Below are positions 22,501 to 31,118 of a stretch of DNA of 64,000 bases, piece after piece (positions within the stretch are counted from its first letter, which is position 1; every line of letters starts with the position of its first letter). The notes beneath the pieces are model-generated. The model saw nothing but the letters and a program-made list of their open reading frames with translations. It searched no databases and was not told the DNA's origin. A program made the position numbers and the translations under genes. The stretch is taken from the NCBI GenBank assembly GCA_963693305.1, contig OY855912.1, positions 8,730,001-8,794,000 on the forward strand. Reading direction: 5' to 3'. The DNA comes from Meandrina meandrites (lineage: Eukaryota; Cnidaria; Anthozoa; Scleractinia; Meandrinidae).

Positions 22501-23439
22501 GGTAATGTCGCCATCATCGAGACAATGCTGTCACGTGGTCTTGATATCAATTCAAAAGATGGTAATGATGACACTGCGTTAATGATTGCTGCTTTGAGTG
22601 GCAAGATGGAGGCCGTGAACTATCTTTTAGACAAGGGAGCAGATCCGTCTTTGAAAGGCCTGTATGGAAGGAATTTACTACACAGAGCTTCAGATGGTGG
22701 TAATGTCGCCATCATTGAGACAATGCTGTCACGTGGTCTTGATATCAATTCAAAAGATAGTAATGGTGACACTCCATTAATGATTGCTGCTTTCAGTGGC
22801 AAGATGGAGGCAGTAAACTATCTTTTAGACAAGGGAGCAGATCTGTCTTTGAAAGGCCAGTATGGAAGGAATTTACTACACAAGGCTTCAAATGGTGGTA
22901 ATGTCGCCATCATTGAGACAATGCTGTCACGTGGTCTTGATATCAATTCAAAAGATAGTAATGGTCACACTGCGTTAATGATTGCTGCTTTCAGTGGCAA
23001 GATGGAGGCAGTAAACTATCTTTTAGACAAGGGAGCAGATCCGTCTTTGAAAGGCCAGTATGGAAGGAATTTACTACACAACGTTTCAAATGGTAGTAAT
23101 GTCGCCATCATTGAGACAATGCTGTCACGTGGTCTTGATATCAATTCAAAAGATAGTAATGGTGACACTCCATTAATGATTGCTGCTTTCAGTGGCAAGA
23201 TGGAGGCAGTAAACTATCTTTTAGACAAGGGAGCAGATCCGTCTTTGAAAGGCAATTGTGGAAGGAATTTACTACACAGCGCTTCAGAGGGTGGTAATGT
23301 CGCCATCATCGAGACAATGCTGTCACGTGGTCTTGATATCAATTCAAAAGATAGTAATGGTGACACTCCATTAATGATCGCAGTAGCTGGTGGTAATGCT
23401 GAAACCGTGAACTATCTGCTCAAGAGGGGAGCACGTTAA
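13234..23439 (+). CDS. Death effector domain-ankyrin repeat protein (three exons)
   Basis: Exons are 13234-13543, 19480-19572 and 21764-23439. Both introns are phase 1 and the spliced frame is open for 2079 bp, giving about 692 residues. Residues 11-93 form a death effector domain that includes the RxDL motif (RVDL, residues 83-86) after a hydrophobic six-helix pattern. Residues 104-170 form a polar linker. Residues 171-692 are 16 ankyrin repeats. By family knowledge, a DED recruits other DED proteins such as FADD or caspase-8-like caspases, and ankyrin repeats bind a ligand or scaffold, so this looks like a cytosolic adaptor or sensor; the partners are unknown. No signal peptide or membrane segment is seen. 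ATGs at 13234 and 13240 are both possible starts; the frame is open upstream, but only from a TTG. Confidence 0.8.
14149..14642. mobile_element. hAT-like MITE with internal minisatellite, copy A
   Basis: The element begins 'aattccatttcccgagtcaa' and ends 'gactcggtcaaccggtgaac'; the termini are inverted arrays of ACTCGG-type units. It is flanked by an 8-bp direct repeat 'tctgaaac' (14141-14148 and 14643-14650). The middle (about 14365-14490) holds four to five copies of a 26-bp unit containing 'gtttgcttgcggttag'. A second copy at 40121-40622 also has flanking direct repeats. The 8-bp duplications fit hAT mobilisation. It sits in intron 1 of the DED-ankyrin gene. Confidence 0.75.
14651..15680 (+). 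mobile_element. LINE 3' fragment (non-LTR retrotransposon)
   Basis: The main open frame, about 14920-15445, is the C-terminus of a non-LTR retrotransposon ORF2. It has FNWKLAYLMAPSCTKS, FQFKFLHRRKENENC, and a zf-RVT-like motif with CTFCHSASET and WSCHATSSFW. An upstream piece (14671-14734) reads MKSQRPGPLIYKKFIKANSI in the frame that continues after the hairpin insertion is skipped. The 3' end carries a short UTR and an A-rich tail at 15656-15680. The 5' part is missing, as is usual for truncated insertions. It lies in intron 1 of the DED-ankyrin gene, sense strand. Confidence 0.8.
14735..14919. mobile_element. Hairpin insertion inside the LINE ORF
   Basis: Arms 14734-14802 and 14819-14887 are 69 bp with one mismatch and a 16-bp T-rich loop. 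The 12-bp sequence 'tataaccccaac' flanks the insert (14723-14734 and 14920-14931). Removing the insert plus one flank rejoins the LINE reading frame as IKANSITPTNSQNKWLQ, so this was an insertion with a target duplication after the LINE landed. The insert also carries a 32-bp non-palindromic tail (14888-14919). Confidence 0.75.
15681..16603. other. Intron 1 stretch with decayed minisatellite
   Basis: No gene is seen. Around 16405-16510 there are three units like 'aagcaaaccagagtgaaa', the reverse complement of the 26-bp unit inside the hAT-like MITE at 14149, so this is probably an inverted fragment of that element. A 31-codon ORF at 16017 (MASVAKDRKPSLLAQ...) has no support and is not called. 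Confidence 0.5.
16604..16803. mobile_element. 200-bp hAT MITE with 8-bp target duplication
   Basis: The termini AGGCCCTGCCAGGG and CCCTGACAGGGCCT are inverted with one mismatch. The 8 bases 'ctagagtg' are repeated exactly on both sides (16596-16603 and 16804-16811). The interior repeats 'tgtcgctt', 'gtcggaattt' and similar phrases. An 8-bp target duplication is diagnostic of hAT-type integration. Confidence 0.85.
17273..17511. mobile_element. Tourist-like MITE with TTA flanks
   Basis: Ends TACCCCATTCACA and TGTGAATCAGGTA are imperfect inverted repeats, with TTA outside both (17270-17272, 17512-17514). Subterminal 'gtttagttaaacacggttta' is mirrored by 'taaacctggtttaactaaac'. A 3-bp TTA target fits the PIF/Harbinger (Tourist) class. 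Confidence 0.65.
17515..18345. other. Intron 1 stretch without recognised features
   Basis: AT-rich intronic sequence. I see no open frame with support, no long inverted repeat and no RNA gene. Confidence 0.5.
18346..18764. mobile_element. MITE with AGGCCATCCC termini
   Basis: The left end AGGCCATCCC followed by a T run is mirrored by an A run and GGGATGGCCT at the right end. Next to the ends, 'gtccggccgaccca' near 18375 is mirrored by 'ccgaccgaccaaccc' near 18700. Flanks are TA-rich, so the target duplication (TA or ATA) is uncertain. It lies in intron 1 of the DED-ankyrin gene. Confidence 0.65.
19480..19572 (+). CDS. Exon 2 of the DED-ankyrin gene: polar linker
   Basis: Acceptor TTGAAAG and donor GTAATT bound a 93-bp exon. 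Entered with the G left over from exon 1, it reads DSCASAAILEERPGTHLT followed by EEKEKSGKDKLAT, and it leaves one base for exon 3. The charged, small-residue composition suggests a flexible linker between the DED and the ankyrin array. Its symmetric phase means it can be skipped or duplicated without breaking the frame; a duplicate exists at 2394-2486. Confidence 0.75.
19584..20019. mobile_element. 436-bp MITE in intron 2, 8-bp target duplication
   Basis: Termini CCCAAGGGGGGTACTC and GTACCCCCCTGGG are imperfect inverted repeats that continue through 'tatacatga' and a long C/G run. Flanks are 'atttgatg' (19576-19583) and 'atttaatg' (20020-20027), an 8-bp duplication with one substitution. The equivalent site in duplication copy 1 reads 'gtaatttaatgtgctg' without the insert. 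The interior repeats 'tttttttgggt' phrases. Confidence 0.8.
20615..21763. other. Intron 2 stretch without recognised features
   Basis: AT-rich intron sequence. The ORFs near 20574 and 21045 are short, unsupported and unlike any family I know. The last 30 bp form the polypyrimidine tract and TAG acceptor of exon 3. Confidence 0.5.
21764..23439 (+). CDS. Exon 3: homogenised array of 16 ankyrin repeats
   Basis: The exon opens with a Ser/Thr/Glu-rich stretch (about residues 135-170) and then eight 198-bp units, each encoding two 33-residue ankyrin repeats. One type reads GGNVAIIETMLSRGLDINSK; the other DTALMIAAFSGKMEAVNYLL then DKGADPSLKG. Units begin at 21904, 22102, 22300, 22498, 22696, 22894, 23092 and 23290. 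They are nearly identical at the DNA level, synonymous sites included, with variation confined to a few positions such as SLHKASD/LLHNVSN and TAL/TPL. The last unit has a diverged second repeat (MIAVAGGNAETVNYLLKRG) that caps the array before the TAA stop. Confidence 0.9.
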
Positions 23440-26400
23440 ACATTTTCTTCAAGAGCTAGCGGAACAAGCCTGCTTATTTGGCCAGTTTCGAGACAGCGCA
23501 CTTACCGACTGTCACTGAATGAAGAACTGTAGTCCTGCTTTCTTACAGTAAGCTGTTACACACAGGTAGTGAAACCGTACTTTGGTTGTACTTGGCCGAC
23601 TGGAACAGTGAATTTCTTCGTTTGCTTTTTCACAGGATTGGTTCCACCATAGGTAGCACAAGCTGAAGCTGTGAATGAGTGAAGATCATAATTATTGCAT
23701 CATAGCGCTCACACTGAAAATATAAGAGTTTGTATCAGTGGGAATATTTCTGATATATTGTAGGAAACAGGAATACTTACACACGTATCCGTCCACACGT
23801 ATCTGTTTTCATTTGAAAACAATATTTTATATTTCCCGTTTTCAAAAAATTTCGTATCCACACGTATCGTTCGTCCACATGTGTCCATTTCTGCTTGAAA
23901 ACGGATATTTTTTGTAAGTGTTTTCCTTGAATCATTTAAGGACGTTCGCGCTAATTGTTTAATGCGCATCCTTACGGCGCACGTAATTCCTGTCGCAACG
24001 CATTCTCGTCCCCAGAGCTACTCGTTTTATTTGTGCCGTTACGAGTAGCTCTGGACGCAGGAATTAATTCGAATTTTTTCATTGGTTGATGAAGAATGAA
24101 TGCGCACCACGAAACAAAATTTTACACTACTACGCACGCACTCTGCTTCCGGATCGGAAATTAGCAGGAAAAAGATTTCTTAGAAAAATTATGGCGACCG
24201 GCAATGGATCAATTGCACGAAACTGTTATCGATACGTGGCTGTTGTAAAGAAGCACAAGATGACCTGTGTGAGTCCCTGTGTGAGCTAGGTTTCAAACGT
24301 TTAGCACTATCAGCAGGTTTAAAATCTGTCTTCGATCTTCCAAACTGCTGTAGGCGGTATGTTTTTAAAAACTCGTGTTTTTATTTTTCCATTGATTGAT
24401 TTCGTGGAATATTGAAGCCTTGAGAGTCTGACAAAGTTTAGAAATTCAACAGAACTCTACTCTATCACGTCTCCCAAAATCAAAATCTCTTTTTCTACCC
24501 CCATACAATGTTGAATGTTGTTCTGTACACTCTGTTGTCGTTGCATGGTCTTGATCAGTTGATGTTGCAAAAGGGTTTGTATCGATCTTGAAATTGTGTC
24601 TATTATCGTGCAAACTTGCGCCGTGGATTAGATATATTACCTTGAATGCTTACAGAATTACATTGTGCAATACATATCGGATTGTTAAGGTACAAAAGAA
24701 AATAGATTATGTTACAAGTATGTTTATCAGCATACTAGATTGAAGATTTATGTGGAACATATATACTGGAACATTTCTTACATGTTCAGCAGACCACCAC
24801 CATCATTTCAAGACTTTCAACTCAGTAAGCTTTATCAGTGTTAAATAAAAAAATATACAGCTGTGAGTTGAGTGTTTATAGTAAGAACAAGGAATATCAA
24901 AGTGTAGTTGTTAAAAATGTCCAGGGAAAAAAATATATATTTTTTTGGTTCCAACACCACTTACTTGTTTTCCAACATTGCTTATACTGTGGAGGTGTAA
25001 CACAGTTTATGTCTTCAAAGACTGCGGGCATCTGCAGGAACTGGCATAATTTGGCCTTTGCACCACTTGGCATAAAGGGGGACAGGTGAAGGAAGGAAAT
25101 TGGCATTGTTTCATTTTATATTCATGTATATGTTTAATAAGATTTAAAACAAACAAGTGCTCTTGAGAGTAACCTTGACAATTCTAGAGTTATTAAAGGC
25201 TGCATTTGCCCCAGTGAACCTGTTCACCTTGATTTATTTAGTGCTGCATTGACATATAAATCTATAGCTGATGTCAAATCAGGTCACTTACAAACCTGTT
25301 TGTGATTCTCCCAATATTTGAGGTCAGATGTTTGCAGTGGAGTTGAAGCACAAAAACTGAGAATAACCAGACCCTGTCAACTGCAAGCCTAGGTCATAGT
25401 GTTGCATAATCTTTTATAGTAGTGCTGCCTTATGACCATTCATAATATTTATGGGGAAAGGGATGGCTCATGGGTAAAATGGGTCAGGTTCCCCCTATCT
25501 TTTCTCGCAAAATACAAAATTCATAGGTTCACCTTTCCCAAGTGAATTAGGGGCATTTTTTGTCCCCTGCATTTCAGTGTATTGATAACCTAAGAAATAA
25601 GAAAGTGGGTTATGGAGTAACATGAACACTTGCATTGGCATCTGTGGGCAGGTAATTATTTTAATTTAATTTAACAAAATAATACCAAATGTTTCAAAAT
25701 ATATCCTGTTAACCCTGTTTCCTCTTAAATAATTTTTACAACAGCAGCTCACTTCAGGTTTAAGAATTTAATTTTATTATAAATTAAGTATTTGCGGTCT
25801 CAGCATTCAGGTGGAGTGCACACAATTTTTATAAATTGCCAAGTAATATTGCACTGGCATGTAAGTCAAAATTAATGAACATCTGTCAGAAAGTTTTTGT
25901 AGTTACGAAGTGATTGTTATCTCAAGTACCCTCTTCAGGGTCATCCTGAAAAAGTAGAAAAAAGTCAAGTTCTTGAACTAATTTCTCACCCATTCCTATG
26001 CGCAAGAATTATTCAGTACAAATACTGACTCCTCTTCATTGTGACTGGTCCTCTTTCCCATAATGTATTGAGCTTATAAGTTATAGCCAAATCTGAGTCC
26101 TAAATCTTTCGTAGAAAAATATTTTTGCATGAAGTATTCAAAATATCACTGGCAAATCTGAAGGAGGTTGTAATTCTTTTGGGGTGATGGAAAATATTTT
26201 AACATTTTTACTCGTATTAAAAAAACACACAGAAAACAGATCCACTTTCAACCCCTCCTCCTTGAAATTAATATTTCCCAGTTTGATTTTCCCCATCACT
26301 TTAATTATAAAATTTAAAACATAAGGAAAGAAAATCAATCTTAATTCAAAGGGAAGGCATTCTTGTGGAACTACGAATCGCAATTTGAAGACAAGATTTT

Positions 26401-26911
26401 CAAATGCAATACCATAAGACTGATATTATATTTTCTTTGCAATATATTTAATTTACAGTGCTAAATCTATCCACTCAATTAACGAACGTCTAAAGTGGCT
26501 TTTCAAAAACACTCGAAGGCGACTGAGATTGTCCGTTTTTAATTATCTTGTTATATGGAACAGTACGACTTTCTAGAATTCCACATCAACATACAAAATT
26601 CATCTGACATTTGTACATGTACTTCTTTCATACCTGATTATAGAAAATTGGACGTTTCGACATCCGTTGATAAAACACAAAAATAATACCGCTTCTGCAC
26701 GGCATCGACGACTAAGGCAGCTTTCTGTTCACTTTTCAGATCGCTTTTATTCTCAATCGTTCAGCATAAATGAAAATCAACGACTCTTTAGAGCGCTTTG
26801 TTGAACGTCTTTTCACGATCAGCCATTAACACAAACTCTCTCCCCTCCCCCTCCCTCAGGATTAACAAGTGAGCATGAGCAGTTGTGTTGAAAGCTGCTA
26901 CACATGCGCTA
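23440..26911. other. Intergenic stretch after the ankyrin gene
   Basis: It presumably holds the 3' UTR of the DED-ankyrin gene at its left edge; no clear poly(A) site could be fixed. At 23770-23900 there are repeated 'acacgtatc' and 'gtccacacgtatc' phrases; the mirrored phrase 'ggatacatgtggacgg' stands at about 27810, so these may be ends of a larger element or of two related MITEs. A short mirrored pair 'gagctactcg'/'cgagtagctc' lies at 24016-24054. A possible first exon at 24191 (MATGNGSIARNCYRYVAVV, donor GTGAGT) has no partner exon and is not called. Confidence 0.45.
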
Positions 26912-26940
26912 CCGGATGTCAGAAAATTTCTGACATCCGG
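26912..26940. repeat. 29-bp perfect palindrome
   Basis: The sequence is ccggatgtcagaaa, a central a, then its exact reverse complement. The arms meet around one base, so it could extrude as a cruciform or bind a dimeric factor. It sits 100 bp left of the larger 62-bp inverted repeat. Confidence 0.85.
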
Positions 26941-27040
26941 TATTGGCTGCGTCCAGAGCCCTCCGTTTCGCCGACCACGTGACCAAAAGAAACGGGGGCT
27001 CTGGGGACGAGAATGGTCGCAACGCTACGCCACTTCATCC

Positions 27041-27270
27041 ATTCTCGTCCCCAGAGGCCGCGATCCTTCTGGTCAGCGCCGGGGATCGAGACCTCTGGCC
27101 GCTCCCAATTTCTGAGCATGCGCAGAATACTCGTTCTGTGTTTTTCAGCCAATCAGATTTTTTATATTTGACAATGAGTCCGTGATTCGCGGACTTCCGG
27201 TTTTGGAAGCGGCCAGAGGTCTCGATCCCCGGCGCTGACCAGAAGGATCGCGGCCTCTGGGGACGAGAAT
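27041..27270. repeat. 62-bp perfect inverted repeat, GC-rich
   Basis: Arms 27041-27102 and 27209-27270 are exact reverse complements, beginning 'attctcgtccccagaggccg', with a 106-bp spacer. A third partial copy of the arm ('ctctggggacgagaat') lies at 26999-27014. A diverged relative of the spacer ('gattcgcagacttcc', 'ctgattggct') lies near 55210-55260. It is probably a MITE with long terminal repeats. Arm identity suggests youth or gene conversion. Confidence 0.85.
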
Positions 27271-29855
27271 GCACTTCATCCATCGAGCGCGCGCGCTGAG
27301 GAAACTTTCCAACCACATATAGGGTGAGTAGCCGTTGCGATAACTAGCTGAAATGGTCGGTGACCCCAACTTTTTTCTTAACAGATCACTTTTGTTAACG
27401 ATTATCTACGTTTTGTGAGAAAATGAAAAAAATCTATCGATTAAAAGGGTGATTTTTTTTGCCCAACGCACGTTCGAATTCCGCTTTTTGATTTTTTCGT
27501 TTTGCCGTACGATGGGTTTAAAATGCCTCTCTCCAGGGCTAAGTTTTGCATAAAAGACTTAAAATAAGATAAAATAAGATATGCAAAATAGGCAATGTAG
27601 CAGTGAAACATTCTTACCCGGCGCGAAATCAGATGTTGTGAAGTCAATGTTTTCAAAAAGTTCTTTTTTCACTGTCCACATAAAAACACGAAAACGGCGT
27701 TTTCACAAATCTTCACTCTGGAGAGCGTTTTCAGAAAGTTGTGTTTTGGTCACTGCCTTGACTCGATAAGGCCAATCCGCAAAAATAAAAGTTGCGTCTT
27801 CAAACAAAAACGGATACATGTGGACGGGGCTTTAGAGAAATAGAAAAAGGGTTAAAGTTAACGTTTTTGTTGCACTACCTACTGTCTGTGGGCTTACACG
27901 CTAAAATCACCTTGAATCAGCAAAGCAAGTCAACGGACAGCAAACATAATACAACTGGTTGACTGTTTGAACACATGCAACTGTTTGTTAGAATGATTTC
28001 ATCACTAAAAAAAGTTGCTGATCCCACAAGCCGAGGGAATCCCGTAACATTGTCCGTTGTGTAAGTGGGTTGTTTTATTGGGCTCAAAAAAAGAAAGAAA
28101 AGTAAAGAATTCGAAAAGTGGGAGGCTTAATCCTGGCTTCTCCAGTACTAAAATTTTATAACGAGACTCAAATTTGACATAGTTTATATTAGACTCACTT
28201 TAGGTTGTACTTAAAGGCATGTAACTAGATAGTTATTCACGTGAAAAATAAGTTACACATCTCGTAAATGAAAGCGTGGACGAGGTTTGAAAAATCGAGT
28301 TCTTTTAGCTGAGGTTGCAATTGTATTTTTTTTAACTGAAAACAGTTTATTTCAGATAAATTGGATAGCTGGTAGAGTACTGACTTCTGCTTCGTGAAAA
28401 CATTAACGAGAAAAAAGTAATCAGTGGCGGATCCAGACGTTCAGCTAAGGAGGGGGCCCGCTTGACTATGAATGTTGAATTCTGTGAAGATAATTCCGAT
28501 ACTTTAAAGGAAATGCGCTATTTCCAAAAAAAATAAGGTGGTTGCCTGGGCCCCTCCCCTGGACCTGTCATGGGTAATGAACCTATAAAGAATCGTGCAG
28601 ATAAAGCACTCACCTTTTCTTCAAATTGTGAGGTAAATTGTCCAGAGATAATAGATTTCATTCAGCGGACTAATGGCAGCTTGTAAAGAGTCTAGAGATC
28701 AGGGAGCCTGAGGGTAGTTAGAAACAAATTTTGTGTGGCTACCGTATTTTTTCGATTTAATTTGAACTTGGCTTGGTAGACCCAGCGTTTTAAATCTTGT
28801 TAAAGTAAGACCATGATTTTTTTTTAAATAGAGGCTTTAATAATGTTTAAATTTATTGCTGTCTAGTATGAAAAAAAAATCAATATATTTTAGGAAATTA
28901 TGTATTGCTGATATTCTTGTATATACAAATAAGATTTGTCGATTTAATAACTAACTTAGTAGAGCAGTGTTTTGTAATAGATATTTCTTCAACACTTTTA
29001 AAACTGTCTAGAACGAAAATGTTTTTTCAAGTTTATATTTTTTAGGTTGAATATAGAAATTTTATATTGCTGGTACTTTTATATAATATTATATACAAAT
29101 TTGATTTTTTTTAAGCAGTTCTATAATAAGTAGATTTTTGTGAGACACTTTTTACGTATGTTTATACAGCACTTAGTAAAATACTACAATACTTGCTTAC
29201 GGTTCATCATTCAAGTGTAATTTGTATTCAAAACTTTCTCCAAGTATGTTAGAGCTTTAGTAAAAGAATGTAAAAGTAAAAGAATGCGGTTGTATTGCAG
29301 CATTTTAAAACTACTGTGTGTCCTGTAACCTTAGTTAAGAGTAACAGTGAATTTGACCCCCGCCTTATATTTCCAACAAACATCCCAGTCACTTTGCCAA
29401 TTTCATACTAGTTGATACAAAACAACCTGAATACTTTCATCACGTTCTTTTCAAATCTGCAACCACTTTGTACTACTACTACCGGCTGATTCAAAATGCA
29501 GCTAGGCCACATCCGGCCACATGTGGTATTGATGTACGAACAATCCAGACAGTCTCCAGGCCCTAAACACTAGCTCAAAGAGTGTTTAGGGCTTGGAGAC
29601 TTAAGCTTGTTTCTGCGTCAATAGCACAGTGACCTGTGCAGTGTGACCACATTTTATACTTCCCGTACTACCATCTATTTAATTATCGAAAAGGCCATGT
29701 GACAGGGTTATGCCAAGTGCCTACTACCCCGCGAAAGAAACCACAGAATACCACAATTGCTTTCATCTGATTTTTAATTAAATTAATGGGAAACAGTGAC
29801 TTGTAAAACAAATGAATATATATTTTATTTGTTGTACAATTTTCTACACATTATT
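27271..29855. other. Intergenic stretch with dispersed repeat copies
   Basis: No gene is seen. A diverged copy of the hAT-like element at 30810 lies at about 28425-28570: it begins with the same 'cagtggcggatccag' end and shares 'ctatgaatgttgaattctgt'. A strong short hairpin lies at 29552-29600. The rest is AT-rich with no open frame of note. Confidence 0.5.
29552..29600. repeat. 20-bp arm hairpin
   Basis: Arms 29552-29571 and 29581-29600 pair over 20 bp with one mismatch around a 9-base loop. There is no T run after the stem, and this is an animal genome, so a terminator is not implied. It may be the remnant of a foldback repeat. Confidence 0.75.
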
Positions 29856-30126
29856 TTAACATTCAAAATCACTGGTCGGCCAGTTCTCTCGCACCTGAAC
29901 CCCTATCACCAACTGTGATGAGAAAAGTAATAATTCCTCGGGGTCGATGAAAGTTGACATAACAACATAACAATCTGGCTTCCCAGTTCTTGTCAAAACA
30001 AATCTACCACTTACAGACAGTTGGTGCAAGCTAATACCAGCCTTGTAAGCCATGTTGGCTTGAAGATGAGCTAAAATAACAGAAGTTCTCTCAGGGATGT
30101 CACATAACTGGAATTCTGTTAAGCTT
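29856..30126 (-). CDS. Unidentified minus-strand ORF, possible terminal exon
   Basis: Reading leftward from about 30126 the frame encodes about 88 residues: LTEFQLCDIPERTSVILAHL, QANMAYKAGISLHQLSV, RFVLTRTGKPDCYVVMST, DPEELLLFSSQLVIGVQV, ending in WPTSDFEC and a TAA stop. It is not low complexity and looks protein-like. The frame continues upstream into the TTAA-flanked MITE (30129-30570), giving a chimeric 146-residue ORF, but the MITE part is unlikely to be native. The coding part stops at the MITE edge, suggesting that the MITE inserted in or beside an exon. I cannot name the family. It could be the last exon of a gene or a pseudogene fragment. Confidence 0.4.
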
Positions 30127-30128
30127 AA

Positions 30129-30570
30129 TGTCGTTCCTGTGTTTTGCATTGCGCATCCTAACTGCGCACGATTTCTTGCCCCATTAGCCTGTGCACATGA
30201 ACAAAATGGCGGCTTTTTTCTATGCAACTTAGTCCACGAGAGAAATAACTCGTCAATTTCTCGTAAACGAGTATGGGGACCTAACAATTTTTTCACGTAT
30301 TTTGGGAGTAACGATCAAACTCTTTCTATAAAATGAATACAGATCAATTTCTATGTTTGAAAAAAAGATTATCACCGAAAACGTGTACTTTGCCAGTATT
30401 CGCAATGGAATTATTAAGGAATTATGAGGTAAACACAAGGTCCCCCCACTCCTAAACGAATGTGGTGAACCCCCTTTTATATTTCAAAATGTAAGTTCCC
30501 TTTAGGTAATCAACCAATAGGCAAAGTTTGGTTGAAAATCTATGTTCAGTTCTATTTTGGGGGAATGACC
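30129..30570. mobile_element. TTAA-flanked MITE, GGTCATTCC family, second copy
   Basis: TTAA at 30125-30128 and 30571-30574 flanks termini TGTCGTTCC and GGAATGACC, matching the element at 3372-3790. The interiors share 'acatggcggct'-like sequence, 'aaacgagtatgg' and 'ccaataggcaaagtttg'. Confidence 0.7.
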
Positions 30571-30809
30571 TTAAACCCCAATATCCACATACAAATTCTC
30601 CTAACTGATCTCCATATATCTTATAGTTTTAGTTGGGAGAATTTGTTATACAATTGAAGCAATTTCCCTTTGCTGGTCATTGTATTAATTCTCATAACCT
30701 TTGGTGATTTTACAGTTTGAAGAGACTAATATTTTTGCAATTGTCAGTCTAAAACTCACTGTTACAATTTGAATTAGCTAGATTTATTAATTATTTAATG
30801 AAAGCTGAC

Positions 30810-30956
30810 CAGTGGCAGATCCAGACCTTCAGCTAAGGAGGGGACCCGTAGACTATGAATGTTGAATTCTGTGAAGATAATTCCGGCACTTCAAAGAAAA
30901 TGAGCTATTTCCGAAAAAATAAGGGGGCGGCCCAGCCGCCCCTGGATCCGCCACTG
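30810..30956. mobile_element. 147-bp hAT-like MITE
   Basis: Ends CAGTGGCAGATCCAG and CTGGATCCGCCACTG are inverted with one mismatch. 'ctgac' is repeated at the edges, possibly the decayed remains of a longer duplication. CAGTGGCGGATCCAG-type termini are common for hAT elements in animals (from memory). A related copy lies at about 28425-28570. Confidence 0.75.
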
Positions 30957-31118
30957 CTGACCACTAAACAGTTGTGCGCTCTGTACTTATAACTTTGGCC
31001 TACAGAACTTTCATGCCACACAGTAGTTATAAAAAAAACATTAAAACTTCATTCAACCCAAGTGTACTAATGGCTAATATGTAGTTCTGATAGTACTAAT
31101 ATCTTATGCTATTGTGAT

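Noticed and set aside
22026..23198. Five 60-codon open frames on the minus strand, spaced 198 bp
   Set aside because: They are antisense shadows of the ankyrin units; their regular spacing comes from the tandem repeat.
21904..23439. Possible bacterial (endosymbiont) ankyrin gene or CRISPR-like array
   Set aside because: The repeat is coding with no spacers, and the exon has a eukaryotic polypyrimidine/AG acceptor in phase with upstream exons.
24191..24273. Possible first exon MATGNGSIARNCYRYVAVV with a GTGAGT donor
   Set aside because: No partner exon in frame was found downstream; it may be the edge of a repeat.
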